From positions 19,817,001 to 19,881,000 of the forward strand of contig NC_092680.1 in NCBI RefSeq assembly GCF_964355755.1: 64,000 nt of DNA, written 5' to 3'. The translations under genes and the position numbers were made by a program. Source of the stretch: Antedon mediterranea. Its lineage: Eukaryota; Echinodermata; Crinoidea; Comatulida; Antedonidae. Positions 11,101 to 22,079 of this stretch are shown here, in pieces. Under the pieces are notes generated by a model that was not told the origin of the DNA, ran no database searches, and saw only the letters and a list, made by a program, of their open reading frames with translations. Each line of letters starts with the position of its first letter. Position 1 is the stretch's first letter.

Positions 11101-14100
11101 GATCAATACTATAACGTGTATCTGTTTTTATAATAGTTGTCAATGATGTATTATAATTATATTAACAGCTACAACTTTAAAACATTCCCAATTCAATTAA
11201 TCGGTCCGACTCTGAATACAATATTCACACATCAAGTTGTCTAGGGTCAGAACCTATACAGATTGTCGTACATTATGCATGCATGCCAATATTGGTTTCA
11301 AAATTGTTGTTACATTTTGAACAAAAGTATGTTTTATTTATTAATCAGTCCAACTTTTCAGTCTTAACAATGACCCTTTCCACAATACATAAATACCGTA
11401 TTAAAAACTGAACTAAACAGTAAATGAAGAGAAGTATTATTTAATATGAATATTATTTCCAACTAACTATTAGGTCTATGAACTTGCGTTCAGACACAGA
11501 TCTGTGTCATTCCTATCAGAAATAAAACCACAATACAAAACCTATTTTGTTATATATAATTATATTAGGAGAGGGGCAACAAACAAATACTGCACAAATC
11601 CTTTTCTGGATAATTATTGGAGCAGGTGTTCCTCTGATACTCTGCTGCTAGACTGAATGTTCATCTGATCTGATCATAAATGGTTGGACACCCACCCCCA
11701 TCCCCATCCACGGCCTATAGGTTGACAGCCACAATAAGGTTTTGACCATTATTCAATGATTATTGACAGTGAATCATTATAATACCTGCCTAGGTTGACA
11801 TCCATTTATTGAACAAGATATTACAGACTCTGAATATTATCAGCAAATGTTTTCATAGACTCTCTTTTCCCAGACGTGCTTCGGGTTTGAGCATGACCCG
11901 TTTAAATTTACAAATTCTCAAATCTTTCAGCCTGTAGTACTGAAGCTTCCACTTGATATAGCTTCTTAATGCTTCTGTCCTCTCGAACATACAGTAACTG
12001 CCTATAAAGGCACGGCGCGAAAAATGTAATTAATAAAAATCAGATCAGTTAATTTAATTTAAAAAAAAAATACCTTCGATGGCTTCTACATCCCCTTCAA
12101 GTACCTTCTGTAATCGTTCCCGTACATCTCGTACCCGGTCCTCTTGGTTTTTTATATCGGTTTCATTAACGACAAATTTGATACACAAAGGTTGATCAGA
12201 GTTGATGTAAACGTCTGGATTCTTTTCCAATTGAGACTAAACATTCAATAAAAAAAGAAATTCCAAATTACAAAATGAATGCTATGTTCGTCATGGCAGT
12301 TAATGATGTTATATGCAGTATGACAATCATCATCAAATGAAATACGTAAAGAAATTGTAAAAAATATTACAACAATTTATTGTACACAAATAATTTTTAT
12401 TGTGGTAATCGGAGATAATTTTCATTTCAAAAATTTTATTAGCAATAAATGATAATCGATGAAGTCTCTGTAAGAAACACACTGTAGTTTTATGTTGTAT
12501 TATTTGCTAAATCGTTTTATGAATGTTTAGAAATAAAAGGTAGTTTGAATACTGAAGCATTTTGCTATACGGCTGAAAATGTTCACTTTTGCAGTGGCGT
12601 AAAGGCTATGAGCGCTCACTGGCTAAACCCAGAGGCCCCGCAGCTAATAGGGAGCCCTCAGGAGGGCCCGGAGGAAAAATAAAGGCATTAACTTATGATA
12701 CTGTATATCGTACTGTATTACTGTACAGTAATATAGTACCACAATAGCAATACAATATGCAGAATTATATACTGGACGTATTATATAAATACTGTAGCTT
12801 GAAAATATTCTTTCACATTTTATTCATAAAACTCATAATGTTAAAAGCATGCTGTCTGAAAACTGTTAATAGTACTCTGGACACATCAGATACATTAACA
12901 TTATTATAGGAATTGGCAATGATGTGTATTCCATGGGGAGTTACTATATTCATGTTGAGCAATAACAACGCAGCAGGAATCGATATCTTTAACATTGGTC
13001 ACATTCATTTCATACAATGTTGTACTGACAATGACATGGTTGAAAGATATACCATGATCAGTTAACTTAAAGATTGTCCTGAAAATGTTTTTTTTTATTT
13101 TTTTTATTTTTTTGTTGAATATGCCATTTTGATGTTCCATAATAGTTATCCAGTTTGACCAAAAATTGGAGTGAAAAATAATATTTATTTACCTAAAAAA
13201 AAAGCAAAAAATAGTCATATTGGCTGCCAGCCAATGAATGGGTTTTTGGTTGAATTTGAATAATTTGTCGCAGAAAAAATTGGAAGATGTACACATGATG
13301 CACAAATAAATTAAAAAACTGAGGTTTTTGATTCACGTCTAGTAAAACATTTGCCTAGTAAAAAATAGGCACAAGAAATGGTCTCTTTCATGGCACAAAA
13401 TTTAGATATTTTTTATCATTTTCTTTGAGAAAAGAAAACTGATGAATTAATCTGTAAAGCATTTTTAATAATTTATTTGTTGACTTTTTGAATGGGTGAA
13501 TCGCACAAAAAAGTGGTGCAGAATAAAAAATAAACAAAAACAAATGTTGGAAAACAATAAAGAAAAATAGACTATTAAAAAAATAACGAAACATATTTAC
13601 AGTACAATGTTTTACAATTTTACTTTCATGTAATATAGCATTTTAATTTGCAGGAAAAAATATAATAATGTAGAATATGATATTAATAAAATTGTAATTG
13701 TACTTTTAGTTTTACAATGAAAAAAACCACTGTACTTTACTAGCCAATTGTAATTCAAGTTATTAAAAGTAGAAAAAAAAGAAATATATAGGGATATTAA
13801 AAGACTATTATGTTTTTAACGACTGTGCTTTAAAACATTAAACATATTTATTTTTTCCAAATAGTAGATGACTCTCTGAACTGTGTCTATAATTTACAGG
13901 CAAATTTTCTAATAGTCACATTATGCATCATAAGGTTATATAAACCCTAATAACTGTGCCACATATGATACATATGTGACACAGTATCTCAGAATTTGAC
14001 TATGCTACTGTGAAGATAATGAGAATTGGATGGAAATAGTATAATCAATAGTATATTTTACATGCATTTAGTAATAAATTATTTTATGATTTTGAAAACA

Positions 14101-17100
14101 AATTCATACTCATAAATATTTATGTCTGAATGTTAACTGAGCTCACACTAACAAACTATTTTTGACTTTGAACTTTGAAAAGTGTGATGTGCCCAAATAT
14201 AGTAGTCATAGTGATATGACATCATCATGTCCATATATGGGCACATCACATTGTTTTGTCACACAAAGTTTGATACTGTAATGTAGACAGATTAAAATTA
14301 ATGCTGATGAAACATGAGAGATGAATGAACGAACTGATCAATACCATTTCCAAGCAGTGATCACCGACTTTAATATTCTTGTAGTGTATCTATAAATGAA
14401 TAGGCCTATAATTAAAACCATCCAATATTTATGACTTCCTTTTTAATGATTTTTTTTTTGCATCTACAATCTTCGCATGATTTAAATCTTCTTGCCATGA
14501 TAACTGACAATCACCGTTACTTCAACCTTGATTCCGCATCAATAACAAATTAAAGATACAGATTGCGCATGCAGAACAGTTATTTACAGTACATCTAAGA
14601 ATAAGATACGCATTAGAATGCAAGTTATTCAAAGCTTACATATTATTGAATAGATAAGGTATAACGAGGTATTTACGGCTAACTTAGTAGAATGAGCAAT
14701 TACTTATTATGGAACGCTTTACAATTAATCAATATTTTCTAATTACATATCATCAGCGGACTTAATGGATTCATAGTTCAGTGTATTTAAATTATTTCTA
14801 TTGTGATAATTAAGTATTAGTTTTTCAAATCGTAAGTTGTGAGGCATTTCTAGAGAAAAATTTAGCCGAACAATTGATATAAAAATGACTTAACGTCACA
14901 GCCCCTCCCCCGATTTTCAAGCCGCCTCGGTTTTTGTAAAAAAAAAATTTTTTCTACACCCGGAACCATTTTATTGCATTAAAATTGATCCTGCGTTGGG
15001 TAAGCGTTTAAAAAAAGAAATGACAATGAATTGAAAGGAATAAATAAGTACAGTTTTATTATGTTGATATTTCTATATGCTACAGTAGCATTGATCCAAA
15101 TGATTATGATTGGTGTACAGTACGAAACCATAACTCGCAAGCAGCAATTAAACCTAATAACAATATTTTTGGTTTCTTTTTAAAACAAAAACTAATCTAT
15201 ATATTTTAACACAAACATCAAACTGAATGTTTAAAAGTAAATCAATAATATTATAATAAATGCAAATGTATTTGCAGATAATTAATAAAGTACTGGCTAT
15301 TATTTGCAAACACAAAGCAACTAGAGTAGGTGTGCGCAAGACAACTGTGACACAAATTTGTGAATTTCTTTGTTATCAATAGTATATATGAAGCATTGTA
15401 TTTTGCGAGGTATTTTCTTTCCTGCTTAGGGAGTACTGTACTAACATTCTTCATACCAAGAAACTTATAAGATATTGTCCGAGATCATAGCAGTAGTTAG
15501 GTGCTAACAATATCTTCTCACAATCGCACTTTCTTTTCATAACAATAACTCTGCTCTAGTTTTATATAATTTATCTTTGTTTTGGAATTTGGATGATTTG
15601 TTATTTTTATTTTTTATTTTTCTGTTTGTATAGTAGGTTTGTTGATATGGATGAAATATTTCCAAAATAAAAGAAATTGAATTATTTGATCATTTATTTT
15701 CTCAATTCATAGAGCAGTTGCACTGTAATTCTACCGGGCGGATGCAGTATGACTATTACAAGGCGCTGAAGGAAAAGAAGTATGCACATTTAATTTAAAA
15801 TATATAAAGCAAAAGATGTAAGGACGTGTGGCGCAGTGTGTTGGACGCTGGATTAATGATCGTGATATCGTGGTTCTAATCTCTCGCCGCATATGTATCC
15901 TTAGGAAAAACACTTTTATGGGTACACGGTAATATCAAGATACAACTTCACACTGATACTAGCTGCATTATGGGAGTATGTTTCCATACATGTTTGATCC
16001 AAAATGACTGGTGTAATAATGTGCAGCGCATTAAGACCTTATTTAAGAATGAACTATTATTATTTTTAAAAGGTAAAGTTTCTACAAATGCTGTCTAAAA
16101 AAGACTTTAAATTGTCACAAATTCCATGATTAATAGCAACATTAAATATGGTACCACTTTATTCTGCCTGTGAGAAGCTCAAGGTACAGTACCACCTACA
16201 GTAGCTGCAATGCAATTGTTATGGATAATACATTTTATTTAATCATATTTTAAAATTCTGTGAATCCATTTTTAAATAACATGTAGTTCATTTTCCATGC
16301 GTTAATAATGTTCATACCTTACACTGCATATTACTGTTTTATAATATACTTGAAGCAACGCTTTATCCCCATTAAACATTGTTTTCTATACATGTTTACT
16401 GAACCATGACCTGGCTGTATAATATCCAATTTCCATAACATGCTAGGCAATATTTATGTTATTATATTCCAAGATTAGCAGACAAATGTCAGAGTTAAAG
16501 GCAAAAAATTATAACAAAGAGATAAAGGCAAGCATTGCAACTATAATAATGCAGTATGATAGTTTATTCAAATGTTTTTAATTAAAGACTAAATATAAAA
16601 AACCATATGTTCAAATAATGTTTATACTAGTAAGTAAACTACAGCGTACAATAATGTATGTTTATAGTATTCTAATAATGGTGTTAATGATGGATTATGA
16701 GCAATTTGGGCTCCCGTCTATTTCATTCTCATGGTAACTATTTTTGTTGTGGAATAAATAATATTATTTTATTATTTTAAATTAATACTATTTCTATTTT
16801 ACAGAATACTAATTTCAAGAATTAAAGAACACTGTAGATCTGTATACAATAGAATATCTTACATACAATTTCATAATTTAAGACAAGAATTCTTTGTTAA
16901 ATGTTATTGATGTACAGTAAAGATGGTAATGGTATATGTTAGTACGTGAAAGTATTGTTATGATGATGGTTGTAATAATTGAAAAATCTATAAATTACAA
17001 CACCTTAAACTTGGAAGTTTAGATGGAGAATTATTCATGTTTTATTAAAGGAGCTGGGAGAAAATAATATTATAGCAAAAAGAAATACTAAATATGGTTA

Positions 17101-20100
17101 ATTTATAAAACTGCTAGAAGTTAGTGAATTTATAAATAGATGAAGTTGTTTTCTGACCTTCGAAAATTTTAAAATGGTTAAAAGGTTTATGAATAAGCAA
17201 ATTACATGACCTTTGCCCTCAAAGAATACCTAAACATTGTTGATAAATTTAGAACTAAGTGTATGAACCAATAAATAACATAATTAAAGTATTGATTTTA
17301 TTGAGAAAAAAAGTTCAAATGAACTTGTTTTTCTAACACTTTGTTTATATTTGTATATTAAAAGAATAGTGCATTGATACTGAACATTGTTACAGTACAT
17401 CTTACTACAGCCATAACGATAATGATGTTAAACAGTAATATAATACTAATTAATGAGTATTAAAAATATGAAATTACAGCAAACAGATACTAATGAAAGC
17501 AACAAGAAAAAAGTGGTTTAAAATATATACCGTACTGACGCAGGTATAATCCCACCCCCCTTGAACATGAAATCACGTCAAGTTTGGGGGGTGGGCTTAT
17601 ACCCGAGGATCCAAAAATGCAGATCGTCAAAAACAGCACATGTACACTGTGTATTCCACCATGCGAGCGAGCTGTAGATCTTCGAATTAATAGGTGGGCT
17701 TATACCCGAGTGCCTCATTTTTCATGAAAATTAGTCAAAAGTCGGGGGTGGGCTTATACCCGAGTATGGGGTTATACCCGCGTCAATACGGTAATATTCT
17801 TTCAGGGAGCATGCATATTTTCCCCTTTACTAAAACTAGGCTTCTTTCTAGACTTTTTTACCTTGATATTTTGAAACATTTCAATTTATGATGTGTGGAG
17901 AATTTTCAATAAACTAAACAAAAATAAAGACATTCTTTTGTTTTACAATGGATGTATAAATTTAATTTATTTTAACAATTTATGTTTTAAACACCAATTT
18001 CAGGATTATCAGTATATTTATCTGACATTTTTTTAATGTGAAATATATCTTTATATCACAGTTCGATTCCATTTACCATATATTATGAATTATTACTTTG
18101 TCCTTTAGATACTAATAACAGCGTTTGTTTTTGGAAACAAAAGGGCAAACCAATGCTACAGACTTTCATACAGTGTCATTGTCATGTTTTTATAAGCTGT
18201 ATTCGTGTTTGCTTATTTCTAAATTGACAAGCTGTTCATATAATAATATTGTGTCTATATGAACAAGTAGTGAGCAAAAAAAGTACAAATTAAAAATACG
18301 AATTTGAAGAACCACCACCAATCATTTAAAAACCATAAAATATTAACATGCTTTTTATACCATCTGTAAAAACATCAAGAGGGCCAGTGATGGGTCAGGG
18401 CTAAGTCATAATAATTATCTAGGCCTGTGGCAATGACTGTAAGACCATGGGGGTCAAACAAAAGAACTGAGCTACAGTTATTATACCTAACAAAATTGAG
18501 GGAGATATTGCCAGAAAATGATATTCAAATTTATCAGAAACATTGCAATTAAATGTCTATTATACTTAAACTGATACTTGAGATTAGGTTGTTACGGTAA
18601 CGAATAATAAATCAATAATGTATACAGTACATACATTACTGGATTTTTTTTTGTTTTGTTTTATAAGAATAAGTGATTACTAATGCATTTTGTAATGAGT
18701 ATCTTATTGTTCTATTACATGTTGTAATACATTACATTAATTCCAAGTAGGTGACTTATGGCATATAACAATGATCTTGAATGATTTAGGTCTTTATATG
18801 AAGTAGGCAATGAAAGTATGATAAATATAGATAATATAGTAGATAATATTTTAGATAGCTATTTCAACATCGAATTACTGGGCTTCTGCCTTTATCAAGT
18901 TTCTTTGTCTGTCTGCTGTTATTGATTGCTAGATTAATCAAACTTCAATTTTTTTGATGAGATTTTCAGGTGTACAAAGCCTATTCCACACACACCATGC
19001 ATTTGTGAAGGGCGCTCATCACCAGCCAATCACACTCCACTGCTCTGCATTGACGTGCGTGAATGAACACCCTCATGATTATATGCACTGGGATAACATC
19101 AAATGAAAGGCTGTGTTTAGTGCATTCACCACTGATCAAGCATGAATATATACTCTACACAAAGAAAGGTCACTCAAGTCCATGTGCCTGATCCCTTGTG
19201 TGCGAATTACAAATAACAAGTTTCGGCCAACAGAGGGCGGTATTAATGTTTTTAAAATACAGAGAATACATTGTTTTTTTGAAAGGCCTCTGGTTTAACA
19301 TTCTCAAGTACCCTCCAAATCTGGGTAGTTGACTTGTGGCTACTTATGCTCTGGGGCCCCTTAAGCCTTGGGGCACATGGGTTTAATAACCAGTTAGCGC
19401 TCATAGCCATTATTGCCACTGTGTATCAATAAGAAATAAGGTACATTACCTGTGATGCATTCTGGCCTGTGATTGGTTGTGTGCTCAGGTGTAAACTGGA
19501 TGCAATGCTTTGTATTAGACTTTCATCTGACATACCCGGTCCTACACCTGAATTGTTAGAAAAAAGATTGATTTTGTGAAAAAAGAGAATAAAAAAAATT
19601 AACCAAGAACATGCATCATTTCAAAAGTAATGCATGCACGCGGTTGTTAAGATGGTATACTTATTATTTATTTATCTCACTAATATGTACACAAAGAAAT
19701 ATAACAAAGTGAAGGATGGGACCAACAGGTGGTAAACACCTCTAAAACAGACCAGTCCCAATTTCACAATAAGCCCAGTCATGATCAGTGGATATGTGTG
19801 TGTAGGCAACCCCTTACCCGTCTCAAAAGATGTACTAGGTTCTTTAAAGTGCAAATGAGCTAGATGTGTACACTGGACCTATGGTTTTAGTCCTTATCCG
19901 AGAAGACTCGTTCTACCACCAGAACCATGGAGCGAGTGAGCCTCGAACCCCTGCCGATGTTATGGCTACATAATTATGGTTCCACTATCTTAACCGCTTG
20001 CCCCCTCACTCACTATAGACTAGTGCTATGTTTAACTAGTCCAACAGACAACATCAAACTGGGCTAATATGGAATTTAAATCATGACTCATTTGTTTAAA

Positions 20101-21507
20101 TAGTAGGGACAAAAGTTCAACATTAATGGCTTGCGATGAGGATGATACCAAATGACAAGACCTACTCACTTGTGATTCCTTCAGGTAGTTCCATCTGTAT
20201 TAATAATTCTTCTGCTATGTCTGTTGCGTTTAAACCTTGTAATCGTTTTTCCCAGAACAACTAAAAAATAGGAATTATTATCAATATTATTTAGAAAACT
20301 AATACAAAATAAGTGTATGTCGTCATGCATTTTCAAAAGCACTATTTAAGGTTTTGAAAACGTCTTCTACCACAGATACTCACACTGTGTGTGTAATTCT
20401 AAAAATAATAAATTAAGTTTCATTCCAAGTGAAAAATAAACAGTTAAATATAATTAGAAACAATTAATTTCCAGAAAATGGTCTTCGGGTTGTTTACATT
20501 TTTTTTATAGTTTTATTAGGTACATAATAAATTTTTCCCGATCCAATTATTGCTTAAGTTATGGCATTATAATTGCCTATCAAAAAAAACAATGTTTAAT
20601 TTATATTTATGTATATTTTTAATATAGAATGAAAGAATAGTGTAAAAATGTGAGGGTACAGTAAATAAATAGTTTAAAAACAAAAAAAAATAAAAATTTA
20701 ATTCTTTCATTTCAAATTTCAAGAATACATACTTGTTTAGGTGATTCTTTCGTGTCCGGTTTGACATCGGTTTTGATCTTGTTGGCTGGATGCCTTCTTA
20801 CAGTCGTAACTGGCTGTTTGAAGATGGAAGCTGTCTGCCTTATCGGAAGCACCAATGATGAATCGTGACGCGTACCTTTGTTGTAGTCATAAGAAATGTT
20901 GCGTAACCGCTTGCTCTTACGTATTCCTGCCGATAGTAGTTTACCTGTGCGGAAGTCAAATGAACTTAGGTCCACTGCATCGCCAAGAAATCTTGCAAGC
21001 TGTGGTTTGCTTCGGAATTTCTTTCCACAAGGACTTTACAAAAAGAAACAAATATATATTTTAATATGTTTTAATCAAAAATAAGCAGGAACCATTATTT
21101 ATATTGTCCAGAAAGTATCTAGAGACTAGGTCCCTAGGCTTAGGCCTAGGTATTTATTATAAATATTATAAATATAAAACAAAACAAATTTGTTAAACTC
21201 AAGAGCCTACTATGTAGTTTACGTTCACGCCACCCTTGCTGGATTCTAAAAATATTCTCTAGACCCGATACAACTAGGCCACCACTAGGCTAGGCGCCGC
21301 CTACTAGGCTAGCTAACCTAGCCTCTATACTATATATAGAGGCTAGCCTAGCAACTTAATTTAAAAGGGGAAAAATCATTTGAACCTGTAGTAATAAACA
21401 TCTGATTTCCCGGCTGATAAGCCTGACTTTCGAATAACTTCTTCTCTACTCCATCCTTTTGGCAACGCACCGCATTCCTCAAGTCGTTTTTTGTCAACTT
21501 TATCCAT
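5103..21507 (-). CDS. MBD2/3: Methyl-CpG-binding domain protein 2/3 (NuRD subunit), six coding exons
   Basis: Coding exons in order: 21386-21507, 20733-21033, 20170-20260, 19450-19547, 12074-12236, 5103-5164. All have GT-AG borders and matching phases and give 837 nt, 278 residues, close to vertebrate MBD3 (about 290). Residues about 8-75 are the MBD (LPKGWSREEVIRKSGLSAGK, then SPCGKKFRSKPQLARFLG). Next come VDLSSFDFRTGK, LPIRQTASIFKQPVT, LFWEKRLQGLNA, VGPG and PITGQ blocks typical of MBD2/3. Residues 205-258 carry the EKNP...QPLC region and the coiled coil that in the family binds GATAD2/p66, and the protein ends in a run of Asp/Glu. In the MBD, Lys34 and Tyr38 match MBD2 rather than the His/Phe of mammalian MBD3, so methyl-CpG binding is probably retained (inference). 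The protein acts in the nucleus, recruiting NuRD to methylated DNA. The last two introns are about 7 kb each and full of repeats. Confidence 0.96.
7862..8113. mobile_element. MITE, family C (TTAAGCCTGGTTTCCAT ends)
   Basis: About 250 bp with inverted ends: TTAAGCCTGGTTTCCATAAA on the left, and the complement of TGGAAACCAGGCTTTAA on the right. The similarity runs some 30 bp inward through ATCGCTACACG. The flanking TTAA suggests a TTAA-targeting DNA transposon (piggyBac or Kolobok type, inference). A partial second inverted copy of the end (GTAGCGATTCTATGGAAACG) lies just inside the left end. No coding capacity. Confidence 0.88.
8555..8640 (+). repeat. Repeat family B, left copy (inverted pair around the USP frame)
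   Basis: Contains ATGCTCGATGACCCAAAGCA, CGTCTGAGAAAAAAGAGTCT and ATGAGA. The complement of 11852-11905 carries the same series (ATGCTCAAACCCGAAGCACG, TCTGGGAAAAGAGAGTCTAT). Read inward, both copies match, so they form an inverted pair around 8975-10729. Confidence 0.7.
8791..8796 (-). terminator. Candidate poly(A) signal of the USP-HTH frame
   Basis: AATAAA on the minus strand about 180 bases after the stop at 8975. Would make the frame a 3'-terminal exon. Confidence 0.35.
8912..9655 (-). repeat. Partial tandem duplication within the 3' part of the USP-HTH frame
   Basis: Segment 9473-9655 and segment 8912-9040 share long matches (CTTAAAACTGTTATATCAGC followed by ATTTTC; TTACCTTGTCTACAT; GATGAACGGRCAACCGAYTG). 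At protein level ITSQSVVRSSEEQD (363-376) recurs as ITSQSVARSSKEQD (569-582). In the second copy small changes around 8975-8985 shift the frame into a TAG, so the C-terminus is a truncated second repeat unit. Confidence 0.85.
8975..10729 (-). CDS. USP-type (C19) deubiquitinase with tandem HTH-like repeats, nested in an MBD2/3 intron
   Basis: Numbering starts at the GTG at 10729. Residues about 17-275 form a complete USP domain: NDFDNCCHNAVIQIL (Cys box, catalytic Cys about 26), GQQSDAYEYMLTLL (QQDAHEF box), zinc-ribbon pairs CNSC (118/121) and CTAC (162/165), RHYTSC (His box, His236), an Asp cluster at 253-255 and PAYIAVY (end of domain). Residues 281-460 are low-complexity and polar. Residues about 463-503 and 511-553 are two copies of one unit (VMKFIRSHN...SSFCRWKALVKK and VLQWLQQNK...STLTKWKQQAKA), likely helix-turn-helix DNA-binding repeats. 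The GTG is not a credible start: a TGA lies two codons upstream and the first ATG is residue 96, beyond the catalytic Cys. The real exon probably starts at 10695, after GTTTTAACTTTAG, in phase 1. It could be a nested gene, a transposon-derived protein or an alternative MBD2/3 exon. The USP call is firm; the HTH call is moderate. Confidence 0.85.
   Translation of the reverse strand: MKTFVHSVLTLDTARPIPLHNDFDNCCHNAVIQILRSVASYFYSTKCKKQSSLLQKTLLCNDYKQFTNFSAQLLKEITDNSKLFNLGQQSDAYEYMLTLLQHMPTDPCKITLEQTITCNSCGNVSTTIDQSNHYVLRLNDTQTMHTALLNSLTKPHSIYFLCTACTFNKALQTKVIHTAPSVLIILLQIDHSPGLKSDVSGLTSNTLSLPTVTGSDVQYLLQSTLAPLGMTTSSRHYTSCIRNNKTGACIESDDDKLVSVPTMSGQPAYIAVYTLDTHKPVQDQAHQPIEPVEQNKEKLLKRRKMKSVVTQHSIVSNSPSSEMDIISNLPKTSDNVAYNKRTNNETLSDLLTMDSTVANTNNITSQSVVRSSEEQDTAPDTNKTCRQGNESDQLTSKGQSRPTKSISKDPENADITVLRKSVSATNIPVDNHQTTNLETQLNTDAKIQEQTFTQSVVTKKFFRQQVMKFIRSHNADVTYKETLKHYIGLTVSSFCRWKALVKKELDVCTLKQNVLQWLQQNKDDASFQNTCQQFPDLKIHKSTLTKWKQQAKALKNTHVVSSKDATKNITSQSVARSSKEQDIM
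11852..11960 (-). repeat. Repeat family B, right copy
   Basis: Complement of this stretch matches 8555-8640 (see the left copy), including GAGAATTTGTAAA and AGCACGTCTG. Opposite orientation to the left copy. Confidence 0.7.
12074..12236 (-). CDS. MBD2/3: MBD2/3 coding exon 5 (coiled coil)
   Basis: 163 nt. Encodes SQLEKNPDVYINSDQPLCIK and the helix QEDRVRDVRERLQKVLEG. The donor GAAG|GTATTT leaves phase 1. This phase fits both exon 6 and the acceptor of the nested USP frame. Confidence 0.95.
12590..12665 (+). repeat. Interspersed repeat, copy 1 (GGCTATGAGCGCTCACTGG)
   Basis: GCAGTGGCGTAAAGGCTATG, AGCGCTCACTGG and AGGCCCC recur in the complement of 19350-19430. No coding content. It may be the tail of a larger retroelement. 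Confidence 0.6.
14150..14292 (+). mobile_element. MITE-like repeat, family A, copy 2
   Basis: Same core as 1664-1810: AAGTGTGATGTGCCCAAATA, GATATGACATCATCATGTCC and ATATATGGGCACATCACATT, ending ATGTAGACAG. The left terminus is degraded. Confidence 0.75.
15815..16060 (+). mobile_element. tRNA-derived SINE, family S1, copy 1
   Basis: GTGTGGCGCAGTGTGTTGGA resembles a tRNA A box region and GTGGTTCTAATCTC a decayed B box. The body (AGTATGTTTCCATACATGTT, TGATCCAAAATGACTGGTGT, AATAATGTGCAGCGC) recurs at about 32070-32150. Confidence 0.75.
17528..17793. mobile_element. MITE, family D (TACCGTAYTGACGC ends)
   Basis: Inverted ends: TACCGTACTGACGCAGGTAT on the left, and GTTATACCCGCGTCAATACG with GTA on the right. 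The interior repeats GGTGGGCTTATACCCGAG at about 17590, 17693 and 17746. The flanking TA dinucleotides suggest a Tc1/mariner-type target (inference). The open frame at 17694-17891 is only a by-product. Confidence 0.88.
19350..19430 (-). repeat. Interspersed repeat, copy 2
   Basis: Complement reads CAGTGGCAATAATGGCTATG, AGCGCTAACTGG and later GGGGCCCC, matching 12590-12665. Confidence 0.6.
19450..19547 (-). CDS. MBD2/3: MBD2/3 coding exon 4
   Basis: 98 nt between AACAATTCAG and GTAATG. Encodes VGPGMSDESLIQSIASSLHL and STQPITGQNASQ. Phase 1 in, phase 0 out. Confidence 0.95.
19645..20010 (-). mobile_element. tRNA-derived SINE, family S2, in MBD2/3 intron 3
   Basis: The complement begins GAGTGAGGGGGCAAGCGGTT (A box region) and contains GGGGTTCGAGGCTCACTCGC (B box). 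A long unrelated body follows and ends in an A/T-rich TTATTTATTTATCTC tail. Typical size and order for a SINE. The open frame at 19672-19854 is spurious. Confidence 0.8.
20170..20260 (-). CDS. MBD2/3: MBD2/3 coding exon 3
   Basis: 91 nt between TTTTTTAG and GTGAGT. Encodes LFWEKRLQGLNATDIAEELL and QMELPEGIT, the conserved block after the intrinsically disordered NuRD-binding region. Confidence 0.95.
20733..21033 (-). CDS. MBD2/3: MBD2/3 coding exon 2
   Basis: Acceptor TTTTTGTAAAG, donor GTATGT. It completes the MBD and encodes SSFDFRTGKL, RKSKRLRN and LPIRQTASIFKQPVTTV. It ends ESPKQ in phase 0. Confidence 0.95.
21386..21507 (-). CDS. MBD2/3: MBD2/3 coding exon 1
   Basis: Starts at the ATG giving MDKVDKKRLEECGALPKGW. 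I chose this Met because family members begin just before the MBD. The frame is open upstream to a second Met at 21582, which would add 25 residues. Ends TACTACAG before GTTCAA, phase 2. Confidence 0.93.
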
Positions 21508-22079
21508 GTTTTCCTCGTTTTTTCCTTTTTCTGGGGGGTATCCGCGGGAGAGAGACAGACACACATACAGCTCAGTGTACAAAAAAAATAATAAACTCGG
21601 TAAATGACCTTTATAAGTGTTTAAATCAAAATTATCAAAACTAACAAATGCTCACTACATGATTATATTTTAAATTTTTTAATAATATTTTAATTATAAA
21701 AAAAATACTGTATTAAAGTATTAATTTATTTTTTGGTTAAATTTGTTTTCTTAATAAATTCAACAAAACAATGCACAGAAAGAGGATTCATAATATACTT
21801 TTTTTTTTTGTTGCCGATTGGTGGCGCACTGTGAGCGAGGTAATTTGAGGAGTGTAATTTTGCACAAATCCTGGTTCGGTTATAAGAATTATAATTTTAA
21901 CAGCTTAGGGAATTCTAATTCCTATTCTAAATCCCAAGATCTCAGATTAGCACGATTTAAATATTCCAATCTAAACATAGATAACTTTATTCGTCAACAA
22001 TGTAACATTGTTGACAATTGTCTTCCTTCGCAAGATAGGATAAAATTTAACTTTTATGAGGAGGTTTTGATTTTCTTTC

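Larger units (their letters stand above)
5165..12073 (-). other. MBD2/3 intron 5 (6.9 kb)
   Basis: Holds the family C MITE at 7862-8113, the USP-HTH open frame at 8975-10729, repeats in inverted orientation at 8555-8610 and 11855-11910, and otherwise AT-rich sequence without recognisable coding content. Short open frames at 5277-5504, 5760-6038 and 7204-7560 show no family motifs. Confidence 0.7.
12237..19449 (-). other. MBD2/3 intron 4 (7.2 kb)
   Basis: No coding content supported. Holds a repeat shared between 12590-12665 and 19350-19430, a family A MITE copy (about 14150), a tRNA-derived SINE (15815-16060) and the family D MITE (17528-17793). The rest is AT-rich. Confidence 0.7.
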
